Part shown: positions 55,652 to 64,000 of the stretch, one piece after another | How the letters are laid out: each line of letters starts with the position of its first letter | How positions within the stretch are numbered: position 1 is the stretch's first letter | Source: Paracidobacterium acidisoli | Lineage (GTDB): Bacteria; Acidobacteriota; Terriglobia; Terriglobales; Acidobacteriaceae | Reading direction: 5' to 3' | Length of the DNA: 64,000 nt | Assembly (NCBI RefSeq): GCF_003428625.2 | Contig: NZ_QVQT02000006.1 | Span: 372,001 to 436,000, forward strand | The notes under the pieces: generated by a model | The model's database searches: none | Told to the model about the DNA's origin: nothing | Seen by the model: the letters and a program-made list of their open reading frames with translations, nothing else | Made by a program: the position numbers and the translations under genes

Positions 55652-57388
55652 TTATGCGCGCTCGACCGCAATCGCAACCGAATCCTGCGGCAGACGAAGC
55701 CTTCCCTGATCGAGCGTGACTGCAGCGTCAGACTGCAGCGCCAGATGCGCATGCTGCGGCACCGCAATCTCACTGCCCGCCGGGTTCAGCGTAAACGCCA
55801 CATGCACTCGTCCATGCTGCAGCACCAGCCACTTCGCCTCTTCGTCAAAGCGCACCTGCACCTCGCTCAGATTGCCGTTGCGAAGCTCCGGCATCGAGCG
55901 GCGAAAGGCGATCAGATCGCGGTGCCACTGCAGCAGCTCCGCATGCGGCGGCCGCTCCCGCTCTGCCCACTGCAGCTTCGACCGCTCGAAGGTCGCCTCA
56001 TCCTGCGGATCGGGGATCTCCTCCGGGCTCCACCCGAATGCGGCAAATTCCTTTTTGCGCCCTTCGGAGACGAGCCGCCCCAGCTCGCGGTCCTCGTGAT
56101 CGGTGAAGTACTGAAAGGGCGAGGACGCGCCCCACTCCTCGCCCTGAAAAAGCATCGGCACAAACGGCGAAGCCAGCACCAGCGCCGCCGCAATCTTCGC
56201 CCGCCCCGCGCTGGTCAGATGTATCAGCCGCTCGCCCTTTGCGCGATTCCCCACCTGATCGTGATTCTGCGCGTATCCCAGAAAGCGCCAGCCCGGAAGC
56301 CCCGGCACTGCGCGGCCATGCATCCGGTCGCGATACGGAGAGAACCGTCCGTCGTAAACAAAGACCTCTTTCAGCGACTTCGCCAGATCGGCCATCGATC
56401 CGAAATCCGCATAGTAGCCGCTGCGATCGCCGGTCAGCACCGTCACCAGCGCGTGATGAAAGTCGTCGCTCCACTGCGCGTCCATTCCATAACCGTTCTC
56501 CTCGCGCGGCGTCACGATGCGCGGATCGTTCAGGTCGCTCTCCGCGATCATCAGACCATGCCTGCCCGTCTCCGCTTCCAGTGCGTGCGCTTCGCTCGCA
56601 ATCTGTTCCATAAAGCGAATCGCCGACCGGTCGAGATACGCATGCACCGCATCGAGGCGCAGTCCGTCGAAGTGATACTCTCCGAGCCACATCCGCGCGT
56701 TGTCGCAGAAGAACCGCCGCACCTCGTGGCTGCCGCGATCCTCCAGATTTACTGCGTCTCCCCACGGCGTATGGTGCGCGCTCGTAAAGTACGGACCAAA
56801 TTTGCCGAGGTAATTTCCGGAAGGCCCCAGATGGTTGTAGACCACGTCCAGCACAACGGCCAGCCCTTGTGCATGACAGGCATCCACCAGCCGCTTCAGT
56901 GCCTCCGGTCCGCCGTACGGCTCATGCGGAGCAAACAGGTCCACTCCGTCGTAGCCCCATCCATGCTTTCCCGGAAACGAGGCCACCGGCATCAGCTCGA
57001 CATGCGTGACGCCCAGCTCTTTCAGATATCCAAGCCGCTCACGCGCCGCATCGAAGGTTCCCTCCGGCGTAAAGGTGCCGATGTGCAGCTCGTAAAACAC
57101 CGCATCCTGCAGCGCCGGAGCCTGCCATCCGTCATCGGTCCAGCGAAAGGCCGCGTGATCCGGAATCCGCGAAGCGCCATGCACGCCATACGGCTGCCAC
57201 GGTGAGCGCGGATCGGGCAGCGCCAGATCCTCTTCGTCGAGAAAGTATGCGTAATCGCTGCCTGGTCCCGCATCGTTCACGCTGGCTTCCCACCAGCCCC
57301 CCGGCAGCGGAGCCAGCGCATGTTTCGCGCCCTCGACCTTCACTTCGACAGTCTTCGCCTTTGGCGCCCAAAGCAGAAATCGGTGCAT
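55652..57388 (-). CDS. treZ: Malto-oligosyltrehalose trehalohydrolase
   Basis: Releases trehalose from malto-oligosyltrehalose (GH13). 578 aa: an N-terminal CBM48-like domain (1-95), then the barrel with VVLDVVYNHLGP, the nucleophile Asp in FDGLRLDAVHAY, the acid Glu in LMIAESDLNDPR and the stabilising Asp in YAQNHDQVGNR. The TreZ-type HELHIGTF-like start is YELHIGTFTPEGTF. AAGGATG precedes ATG 57388. The usual partners treY and treX are not in the window. It is 26 bp after the GH15 gene. Confidence 0.92.
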   Translation of the reverse strand: MHRFLLWAPKAKTVEVKVEGAKHALAPLPGGWWEASVNDAGPGSDYAYFLDEEDLALPDPRSPWQPYGVHGASRIPDHAAFRWTDDGWQAPALQDAVFYELHIGTFTPEGTFDAARERLGYLKELGVTHVELMPVASFPGKHGWGYDGVDLFAPHEPYGGPEALKRLVDACHAQGLAVVLDVVYNHLGPSGNYLGKFGPYFTSAHHTPWGDAVNLEDRGSHEVRRFFCDNARMWLGEYHFDGLRLDAVHAYLDRSAIRFMEQIASEAHALEAETGRHGLMIAESDLNDPRIVTPREENGYGMDAQWSDDFHHALVTVLTGDRSGYYADFGSMADLAKSLKEVFVYDGRFSPYRDRMHGRAVPGLPGWRFLGYAQNHDQVGNRAKGERLIHLTSAGRAKIAAALVLASPFVPMLFQGEEWGASSPFQYFTDHEDRELGRLVSEGRKKEFAAFGWSPEEIPDPQDEATFERSKLQWAERERPPHAELLQWHRDLIAFRRSMPELRNGNLSEVQVRFDEEAKWLVLQHGRVHVAFTLNPAGSEIAVPQHAHLALQSDAAVTLDQGRLRLPQDSVAIAVERA

Positions 57389-57414
57389 GCAGCATCCTTA
57401 CGTTACGTTGTGGT

Positions 57415-59265
57415 TCAGCGCTCCGGCCCGGCATCGGCTGTCGAAGGCACAGGCTCACCGGCTCCCTGAGCATGGCTGCGATGCGAGCGCTTCTGCACGC
57501 GCTCGCTGCCTTCGAGATCGAAGGCCGCATTCACCAGGGAAATGTGCGAAAAGGCCTGCGGAAAATTGCCCACCTGCCGCTTCAGATTCACATCGTACTC
57601 TTCGGCCAGCAGGCCCACGTCGTTGCGCAGCGTGAGCAGGCGCCTGAACAGCGCGCGCGCATCGTCTTCCCGTCCAATGCCCTTCAGCGCGCTCACCATC
57701 CAGAAGCTGCACGCCAGAAAGACTCCCTCGCCCGGCGGCAGACCGTCCTCCACCTGCGTCGAGTCATAGCGCAGCACAAAGCCATCCCGCGTCAGATGGC
57801 GCTCGACAGCCTCTACCGTGCCGCGCACCCGCGAATCGCTCCACGGCAGAAAGCCGACCATCGGCATCAGCAGCAGAGACGCATCCAGATCGCTCGAACC
57901 ATAAGACCGCATAAAGCTGTTGCTTTTCGCGTCAAATGCCTTCGCGCAGATCTCCGCATGGATCGCGTCCCGCACCGTCTTCCACTTTTCAACCGGAGCG
58001 TTCTCCTGGTTCAGCTTCTCCGCCAGCATCACCGCGCGGTCAAAGGCGACCCACGCCATCACCTTCGAATACGTGAACTGCTGCGGACCGCCGCGCGTCT
58101 CCCAGATGCCTTCGTCCGGCTGCTGCCAGATATCGGCCAGGTGCTCGACCAGTCCCTGCAGCGCCGGAAAATCCTTCGCGCAGCGCCGCCGCATGCCGTG
58201 CTGCGAGTGGAAAAACGCGTCGAGAACCTCGCCGTAAATATCGAGCTGCGTCTGCAGCGAGGCGCCATTCCCCACCCGCACCGGCGCCGAGCTCTCATAC
58301 CCCGGCAGCCAGCTCACCTCCCACTCCGGCAACTGGCGGTTGCCCGAGATACTGTACATAATCTGCACCTGGTCCGGACTTCCGGCCAGCGCCCGCAGCA
58401 GCCACTCCTGCCACGCCGTCGCCTCTTCGTAAAAGCCCGCATTCATCAGCGCCAGCAGCGTAAAGGTTGTGTCGCGCAGCCAGCAGTAGCGGTAATCCCA
58501 GTTACGCCTGCCGCCCAGGCACTCCGGCAGCGACGTCGTCACCGCCGCGACCACGCCGCCCGTCGGCCGGTAGGTCAGCGCCTTCAGCGTGATCAGCGAG
58601 CGCTCAATCGCATCCGAGCACTCGCCGTCCAGCCAGGCTCGCGAGATCCACTTATTCCAGAAGCGCTCCGTATCGCGCAGCGCCTCTTCCACATCGATTG
58701 GTTTTGGATCGGGCCTGTGCGAGGCCCCGTAGGTCAGCGTGAACCACTCCCGGTCTCCCGGCCCGACGGTAAACTCCGCCACCGTCGTCAGGTCTTCTCC
58801 GTGGGTCTCGACCGAGCCATGCAGAACCGTCAGCGCCGGTCCCGCCACGGCGCGTATTCCGTCCTCGATGCGCGTCACCCAGGGCAGAATGTGGCCGTAA
58901 TCGAAGCGCAGCGCCAGCTCCATGCGCATCGGCACCTGCCCGCGCACGCCTTCGACGATACGCACCAGATCGGAGTTGATGCCCCGGATCGGCATAAAAT
59001 CGATCAGCCTGACCGCGCCCTGATCGCTCTCGAAGGTGGTTTCGAGAATCAGCGTGTGATCGACGTATCTGCGCGTCGTCGTCCACTCGCCTTCTGTCGG
59101 TGAGATCTTCCAGTAGCCGTTCTCTTCCGACCCCAGCAGTGCGGCGAAACATGCGTCCGAGGCAAAGTCCGGCCAGCAGAGCCAGTCGACCGATCCATTC
59201 CGGCCCACCAGCGCCGCAGTCTCGCAATCTCCAATGACAGCGTAATCTTCTATCTTCTGCGCCAT
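57415..59265 (-). CDS. Glycoside hydrolase family 15 protein (glucoamylase or trehalase type)
   Basis: 616 aa. An N-terminal beta-sandwich (1-250; IEDYAVIGDCETAALVGRNGSVDWLCWPDF) precedes the (alpha/alpha)6 barrel with NWDYRYCWLRDTTF and a C-terminal catalytic Glu region LLAEEYDVNLKRQVGNFPQAFSHISLVNAA. Cytosolic, no signal peptide. GH15 bacterial members include glucoamylases and trehalases; coupling to treZ favours a role in trehalose or maltodextrin turnover. Start ATG 59265 rather than 59295. Confidence 0.9.
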   Translation of the reverse strand: MAQKIEDYAVIGDCETAALVGRNGSVDWLCWPDFASDACFAALLGSEENGYWKISPTEGEWTTTRRYVDHTLILETTFESDQGAVRLIDFMPIRGINSDLVRIVEGVRGQVPMRMELALRFDYGHILPWVTRIEDGIRAVAGPALTVLHGSVETHGEDLTTVAEFTVGPGDREWFTLTYGASHRPDPKPIDVEEALRDTERFWNKWISRAWLDGECSDAIERSLITLKALTYRPTGGVVAAVTTSLPECLGGRRNWDYRYCWLRDTTFTLLALMNAGFYEEATAWQEWLLRALAGSPDQVQIMYSISGNRQLPEWEVSWLPGYESSAPVRVGNGASLQTQLDIYGEVLDAFFHSQHGMRRRCAKDFPALQGLVEHLADIWQQPDEGIWETRGGPQQFTYSKVMAWVAFDRAVMLAEKLNQENAPVEKWKTVRDAIHAEICAKAFDAKSNSFMRSYGSSDLDASLLLMPMVGFLPWSDSRVRGTVEAVERHLTRDGFVLRYDSTQVEDGLPPGEGVFLACSFWMVSALKGIGREDDARALFRRLLTLRNDVGLLAEEYDVNLKRQVGNFPQAFSHISLVNAAFDLEGSERVQKRSHRSHAQGAGEPVPSTADAGPER

Positions 59266-59389
59266 TCTTCGAGCAGCTCCGCGCTCTCCAGCCATTCAGG
59301 ATAACTTCTTCCCATTGGATGCACAGATTCGCCACAGAACTGCTCGCGGCCATCGAAGAGAGCGCAGGCTCCCGGTTCCGAAGCCTGAT

Positions 59390-59427
59390 TCCGGAGCCGG
59401 ATTCCTGTCTGAAATTCCGGCTCCGGA
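59390..59427. repeat. Perfect 12-bp inverted repeat upstream of the GH15 gene
   Basis: TCCGGAGCCGGA (59390-59401) and TCCGGCTCCGGA (59416-59427) with a 14-nt loop. The arms share the CCGGAG unit of the hexamer tract in the neighbouring gene. No T-run. Confidence 0.6.
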
Positions 59428-59465
59428 CGCGACCCCGCAGGGCCGTTATGAGCCCGTTGCTGCGA

Positions 59466-59870
59466 TCAGTTCTTTGCCACAGCCGGAGCCGGAGCCGGAG
59501 CCGCAGCCGATGCCGTGGCCGTGGTTGCGACAACGGCTGGTTTACCGTTCAGAATCGCAATCGCCTGCTCGACCACCGGAGCCAGCTTCTTAAAGTCGCT
59601 GATCAGCGTCAGAAACTCCGAATACACCCTGGAATCGGCGGGAAAGTTAAGCCCGTCCGCGCTGACCGCGCTCTCCGATGCTGAAATCAGCGCCTCCACA
59701 TCGGCCATCACCGTCGAAAGCCCCGCGACAAAAGGGGCCTCCAGCGGCTTCTCCGCCTTCAGAATCGTCTCGATCTTCGTTGCAAGATCGACCACGCCCT
59801 TCACCGCATCGGCAACCCACTTCCCCACATCGGCGATGCCCACTCCCAGCTTCACGAAAATGTTGCTCAT
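59466..59870 (-). CDS. Small unknown helical protein with Ala-Pro tail
   Basis: 134 aa, not recognised. ATG 59870 has AAAGGAT with 6-nt spacing, so translation looks real. The first ~110 residues look helical and amphipathic (IFVKLGVGIADVGKWVADAV, KIETILKAEKPLEAPFVAGL), with no Cys and no signal peptide. The tail is Ala/Thr/Pro, encoded in part by a GCCGGA hexamer tract (59482-59506). It is bounded by a terminator upstream and the GH15 unit downstream. The pattern faintly recalls phage structural or holin-like helpers, but no prophage is present. Confidence 0.68.
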   Translation of the reverse strand: MSNIFVKLGVGIADVGKWVADAVKGVVDLATKIETILKAEKPLEAPFVAGLSTVMADVEALISASESAVSADGLNFPADSRVYSEFLTLISDFKKLAPVVEQAIAILNGKPAVVATTATASAAAPAPAPAVAKN

Positions 59871-59925
59871 AGCTATCCTTTGCATGCTTTCGGATCAGAA
59901 GCCGCCTCACCTCTCCGGAAAATAA

Positions 59926-59952
59926 AAAAGGCCCGCCAGGGGCGGACCTTTT
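59926..59952 (-). terminator. Terminator after the GH18-CE4-GT2 gene
   Basis: The stem AAAAGG-C-CCGCC pairs with GGCGG-A-CCTTTT around an AGG loop. On the minus strand it is followed by TTTATTTTCC. It sits 140 bp beyond the fusion gene stop. Confidence 0.85.
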
Positions 59953-60092
59953 GTGAGGCTGCTTCTTTCCCTCTATTTTAGTGAGCCGCGCAAAACTGCA
60001 TGCCAGTTTTCACCGGCGCTGATCGCATGTAAAAACAATCAGTTACCGGGCAGGATCAGCTTCGGGACACTTGACAGAGAAAACGCGGGCCG

Positions 60093-63000
60093 TCAGTCGC
60101 CTGCCGTGATCTTCTCCGTCGCGCGCGACATCGTCGCCGTCCGCTCCAGCTTGTCCCAGTTGAACGGCCTGCCGTCGATGGCCCGCTTCAGCGTCTTGAA
60201 CAGCACGATCGAAAAGAGCTGACGATAGCTGAATCGCTGCAGCCAGATGTGGAAGAGCAGCCATCCGTCGCCCTTGCTGGCCGGATGACGCCGCTCCAGG
60301 CTGAAGGCCAGCGCCGACGTCAGGAAATCGATGACCAGAAACGCGAGGAAGTAGGTCAGCAGCTTCTCGAAGCTCGCCGCGCTCGCCGTCTGCGGATGGA
60401 AGTGCCGGTCCGCCAGGTAATGAATCAGCCCGGCAACGAACATCAGGTCGATAAACGGTGAGACCAGCGGCAGCAGAATCTGGAAGATCACGATATTCGG
60501 CAGCGCGAACAGTCCCATCGCGCGGTTCGTGCGGAAGGCGTGCTTGTGCTTGAAGACCGCCTGCAGCGTGCCGAAGGACCAGCGGAAGCGCTGCCGCATC
60601 AGCCCGCGCGCATTCACCGGAGCCTCGGTGAACGCCAGAGCCTTGTCCTCGTAGATCACCTTGTACTCCTGCTCCAGCAGGTTCATCGTCAGATCGGCAT
60701 CCTCGGCGACCGTATTCACCGGATACATCCCGCCCCGCATCACCGGCGCCGTGCGCCATGCGCCGATCGCTCCCGGCACCACCGTCACCACGTTGAACAG
60801 GTCCAGCGCGCGCCGCTCGAAGTTCTGGCTCGTGATGTACTCGAGCGCCTGCCAGCGCGTCCACAGGTTCACGCGGTTGCCCACCTTCGCATTGCCCGCC
60901 ACCGCGCCCACGCGCGGATCGGCAAAGTGGCAGACCAGCTTCGAGATCGCATCCTGCGCGATCACCGTATCGGCGTCGATGCCGACATATATCTCCTCAT
61001 CCAGCTGCTGCAGCGCAAAATTCAGCGCCTCGGCCTTGCCCGCGTTGGGCTTGGTCATCACCGTCAGCCGGCCTTCGGCAATCTCCTTCGGATACGCCGC
61101 GCGCGCCGTCTCGCAGGTGTTGTCCTTCGAGCCGTCGTCGACAACAATCACGCGGATATTCGCGTAATCGGATCGCAGCACCGAGCGGATCGTCCGCACA
61201 ATCACCGTCTCTTCGTTGTAGGCCGGAATGATCACGGCCACGCGCGGCTCATAGACTCCCGGAGGAACGCGGCGCTTTCTGATGCGGTCGATCAGCGCAA
61301 AGATCCCCACCAGAATCAGCCGGGCGCTCATCAGCACGTCGCCCAGGAAAAAGACATCCACCACAAAGTGCCCGAAGAAGGCGAAGAGGAAGAAGGCCAC
61401 CGCGTCGATGCGCGCCTGCCACCGCATGCGCGGCGCAATCGGCGGCATCACCTCCGCCGTGGTCTTGCCCATCAGCGCGGAGACGGGCACAAAGGTATAT
61501 CCCCGGCTGCGCAGCGTGGTAATCAGCATGGGCAGCGCGGCCACCGTGGCCGCGCGGTCGCCGCCGCCGTCGTGCATCAGAATGATGCTGCCCCGCTTCC
61601 ACGAAGCGGTCTTCATGTCGGCGAGCTGCTGCAGAACGCTGTCGGTGATCTCCTGCGGCGTCTTGCGCGGATGCTCGTTCCAGTCATCGGTGTCGATCTT
61701 GTTGCCGATGATGGTGTAGCCCATCTGCTGAATGCGATAGGCCGGCGCCGCTTCCTCGGTCGTCTCCGGCTCTTCGTCGATATCGTAAGGCGGCCGGAAG
61801 TAAAGCGGCTGCACGCCCAGCTCCGCCGCAAACAGCCGCTCCGTCCAGTTCAGCTCCAGCTCAAGCTGCCGCGGCGAGACCTCGCTGATGTCCGGATGCG
61901 TGAAGGTGTGGTTGCCGATCTCATGGCCTTCACGAACGTAGCGCTTCAGCAGGCCGATATTGTCCTGCGCCTGCTCGCCGATCACCATGAACGCGCCCTT
62001 GACGTTGTACTGCTTCAGAATGTCGAGGATCTTCGGTGTCCACTTCGGATCGGGCCCGTCGTCAAAGCTCAGCGCCACTTCGTTCGGATGGTACCCGTAC
62101 TGCTGCACCGTATAGGAGTGCGGGAGCTGGTCCATGCTCTCATCGGTGATGGTGTCGTTATCCGCATCCATCTCGATGCTGCGCCGCCCGCTTTGCGGCA
62201 GCTCGGTGATGCGCAGAATATCGCCCTCGCCCTCCGCATCCACGTCATGGCCAGGCGGAACAATCTTCAGCAGATTCGGCGCGTCCTTCGCGCCGGGATG
62301 ATCCCACACCGACCACAGCGAGCCGTCTTCCTCGCCCAGCCGCCACAGCGCAAAGGTTCTCAGCCCAAGCTGCCGCCCGGCGCGCATCTCATTCAGGCCC
62401 GTCACGCCATCCAGAAACCACACCTGATGGCGCACGTGCGCGTCCTCGTCGTCGTAGGCAAAGTGCGGATTCAGCGTATCGCCTTCGAGGTGAACATCCG
62501 CGCCGGCATCGGAGGCCCGCTGCCACGCCTCCTGCACCGTCAGGTCCTCCACATCCAGCACTTTGTCTGAGGGCTTCTTTCCCTTCTCCGGCAGCGGCAC
62601 CGACCAGTCGAACCCATAGTTGCCGAGGCCGCAGATCAGCTTCGACTTCGGCACCACCTTCAGCACGTGAGCCAGGTTCGCCTCAAACCAGGGCTCGCTC
62701 GCAATCGGCCCCGGATCGCTCTCCTCCTCGTGCTCGTCATAGTTCATCAGGATGATGCCATCGCTGCCCGCCGCCATATCGTGCAGCAGCGCATCGTCGG
62801 CGCTCACCTGCACGTTCACGTAAATGCGCAGGTTCTTCGCGTGGAGGTCGCGATGCAGCTCGGCGATCCAGTCGGTGTAGAGCTTCTCATCCTTATCCGG
62901 AACCTGCTCGAAATCGAGGCAGATGCCGTGATACCCAGGATTGGCCGAGAGAAACTTATCCAGCTCCACGTGCAGGCGCTCGCGCGCGGCCGGATTCTCC

Positions 63001-63596
63001 AGCATCTTTCCGATGGTCTCGCCATTCCACTTGCCGGCAATCGCGTTGAAGTCGTTCAGCATGGGAAAGACTTCCGTGTCTTCCTTCGCCGCTTCAATCG
63101 CGTGGCGTACTTTGTTGTCCGGGTCCACTCCATGCACGCCCGCCGCGTCCACAACGCTGTACATATGCACGGGGAACAACGGCGTCGCCGATACCAGCTC
63201 TCCATCGGTCGAGATCACATGGAGCCAGTCCGGAAAGAGCATATCGATCTGGTGAATATGCGCCTTGAGCGCCGAATAGCTGGGCGGATCGTTCACGTAG
63301 AACGCCGCGCGCAGCCCTTCGTCCTGGTTCAGCGTCAGCTCCGAGGCTCTGCGGTGGGTTCTGCGCCGCGCTGTCCGCGCCGCCGCTCTCTTCAGATCGT
63401 TCTGCTGCGCCGTCCGCAGCGCCCGGTAATTGCGTTTCTGCGCGGGCAGCAGCAGCTCAGGCAGCGTCTGCCGCGAGATCACGCTGAAAAAGAAGACCAC
63501 CAGCACAATCGTCAGCAGCGCCGCCGAGACGTCGATAATGCGCCGGAGCCGTTTCCAGCGTTTGCGCTGCGGATCGTAAAAAATCTGTTTCATCAT
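60093..63596 (-). CDS. GH18-like / NodB deacetylase / GT2 fusion protein
   Basis: 1167 aa in one chain. A basic N-terminus and TM helix (about 20-42) are followed by a GH18-like domain (about 90-440; GICLDFE at 224-230, ILMNYDEHEEE, FALWRLGEEDGSLWSVW). Next is a CE4 NodB domain (about 500-705) with LSFDDGP, the metal pair HTFTH (563-567), FRPPYD and ILMHDGG. Then come TM helices (about 733-770), a processive GT2 domain with AYNEE, DADT (874-877), AEDAD and QRFRW (1002-1006), and C-terminal TM helices. The layout equals PgaB plus PgaC joined: synthesis, export and deacetylation of an amino-sugar polymer such as poly-GlcNAc. Whether the GH18 part is active is unclear. Confidence 0.88.
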   Translation of the reverse strand: MMKQIFYDPQRKRWKRLRRIIDVSAALLTIVLVVFFFSVISRQTLPELLLPAQKRNYRALRTAQQNDLKRAAARTARRRTHRRASELTLNQDEGLRAAFYVNDPPSYSALKAHIHQIDMLFPDWLHVISTDGELVSATPLFPVHMYSVVDAAGVHGVDPDNKVRHAIEAAKEDTEVFPMLNDFNAIAGKWNGETIGKMLENPAARERLHVELDKFLSANPGYHGICLDFEQVPDKDEKLYTDWIAELHRDLHAKNLRIYVNVQVSADDALLHDMAAGSDGIILMNYDEHEEESDPGPIASEPWFEANLAHVLKVVPKSKLICGLGNYGFDWSVPLPEKGKKPSDKVLDVEDLTVQEAWQRASDAGADVHLEGDTLNPHFAYDDEDAHVRHQVWFLDGVTGLNEMRAGRQLGLRTFALWRLGEEDGSLWSVWDHPGAKDAPNLLKIVPPGHDVDAEGEGDILRITELPQSGRRSIEMDADNDTITDESMDQLPHSYTVQQYGYHPNEVALSFDDGPDPKWTPKILDILKQYNVKGAFMVIGEQAQDNIGLLKRYVREGHEIGNHTFTHPDISEVSPRQLELELNWTERLFAAELGVQPLYFRPPYDIDEEPETTEEAAPAYRIQQMGYTIIGNKIDTDDWNEHPRKTPQEITDSVLQQLADMKTASWKRGSIILMHDGGGDRAATVAALPMLITTLRSRGYTFVPVSALMGKTTAEVMPPIAPRMRWQARIDAVAFFLFAFFGHFVVDVFFLGDVLMSARLILVGIFALIDRIRKRRVPPGVYEPRVAVIIPAYNEETVIVRTIRSVLRSDYANIRVIVVDDGSKDNTCETARAAYPKEIAEGRLTVMTKPNAGKAEALNFALQQLDEEIYVGIDADTVIAQDAISKLVCHFADPRVGAVAGNAKVGNRVNLWTRWQALEYITSQNFERRALDLFNVVTVVPGAIGAWRTAPVMRGGMYPVNTVAEDADLTMNLLEQEYKVIYEDKALAFTEAPVNARGLMRQRFRWSFGTLQAVFKHKHAFRTNRAMGLFALPNIVIFQILLPLVSPFIDLMFVAGLIHYLADRHFHPQTASAASFEKLLTYFLAFLVIDFLTSALAFSLERRHPASKGDGWLLFHIWLQRFSYRQLFSIVLFKTLKRAIDGRPFNWDKLERTATMSRATEKITAGD

Positions 63597-63739
63597 TACC
63601 GGGATTCGTCCGAATCAAAAAAGCAGGATGACGGGAAATATCCAAAACAGATTTCCGCTTTCCTTAAATCCTACGCCATTCCGCGCTCTTCTCTGCATGA
63701 CCGTGGTGCCCTTGTTACGCGCCTGTATCATTCATCTCA

Positions 63740-64000
63740 ATGTCCGCCGCGCTCTCTCGTAAAGGATGCCTCGTACTGCTCGCGCTGGCCTGCGGCGCCG
63801 CGCTGCGCCTCTGGTTTATCCACGCTTACCCCGAGGTACAGGGCGATCCGCTCCTCTACGGCGACATCGCAAAGAACTGGATGCTCCACGGCATCTATGG
63901 CCTCTCCGGCGGCTCCGGCATTCATCCCACGCTCATCCGCCTGCCCGGATATCCACTCTTCCTCGTCCTCTGCTTCCGCCTCTTCGGCATCGAGCATTAC
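63740..64000 (+). CDS. GT39/ArnT-like membrane glycosyltransferase, 5' part
   Basis: 87 codons are visible before the window ends. A first TM helix (LVLLALACGAALRLWFIHAY) is followed by the acidic loop PEVQGDPLLYGDIAKNWMLHGIYG and a second helix start RLPGYPLFLVLCFRLFG. This is the N-terminal pattern of polyprenyl-phosphate-sugar-dependent glycosyltransferases (PMT/ArnT family), whose first periplasmic loop holds the catalytic Asp. Divergent from the GH18-CE4-GT2 gene across 143 bp, so possibly part of a surface-glycan locus. Product and length unknown. Confidence 0.75.
   Translation, partial: MSAALSRKGCLVLLALACGAALRLWFIHAYPEVQGDPLLYGDIAKNWMLHGIYGLSGGSGIHPTLIRLPGYPLFLVLCFRLFGIEHY

Overview
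The window looks like a chromosomal segment of a high-GC, soil-type member of the Acidobacteriaceae (Terriglobus/Granulicella/Acidobacterium-like). The genus is inferred from gene content only. Pointers are: an Oar-like TonB-dependent receptor with an N-terminal carboxypeptidase-regulatory domain and a Gly/Arg-rich loop, paired with a DUF5666 protein; a CRTAC1-type FG-GAP/ASPIC protein next to a multihaem cytochrome-TPR protein; frequent TTG/GTG starts; and dense, often overlapping operons. No rRNA, tRNA, CRISPR array, prophage or insertion sequence was found. Nearly all of the window is ordinary chromosomal coding sequence.

Layout. 1-6.3 kb: nadA and nadB (quinolinate synthesis, minus strand) flank a plus-strand run tatB-tatC-glutaminyl cyclase-terC. 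6.3-10.9 kb: aroB, menG, a long cation diffusion facilitator, an OsmC protein and a PASTA protein, all plus. 10.9-15.0 kb: aroC-def-fmt-rsmB, minus. 15.3-19.3 kb: an AT-richer DUF1801 gene, then an EVE protein, a YhaM-like HD nuclease and a SurA-like PPIase. 19.5-27.3 kb: ctpA-like protease, GNAT, a frameshifted outer-membrane barrel, a TlpA thioredoxin, a MhpD-like hydratase, a short TonB protein and a chemoreceptor. 27.3-34.5 kb: secA, mtgA, an ArsR/SRPBCC pair, and two Xer recombinases with a DoxX gene between them. 34.6-42.4 kb: CocE-type hydrolase, CRTAC1 protein, LacI regulator and a five-haem cytochrome with TPRs. 42.5-49.9 kb: ilvA with its leader, hutI-hutU-hutH and a FucP-like sugar transporter. 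50.2-54.3 kb: DUF5666 protein and TonB receptor. 54.4-60 kb: DUF1634/TSUP pair, treZ, a GH15 enzyme and a small unknown protein. 60.1-64 kb: a GH18-like/CE4/GT2 fusion and the start of a GT39-type gene.

The strongest non-obvious features are two. First, a 37-codon isoleucine-rich leader ORF followed by a hairpin and T-run directly upstream of ilvA (43772-43961), which has the form of a translation-coupled attenuator and is too short for routine ORF calling. Second, a 1167-residue single chain carrying a GH18-like domain, a NodB deacetylase and a processive GT2, resembling a fused PgaB/PgaC exopolysaccharide machine. Smaller points of interest are a REP-like repeat read through inside an ArsR coding sequence, a three-fold repeated C-terminal domain in a CDF transporter, a one-base frameshift in an outer-membrane barrel, and several long perfect inverted repeats between genes.
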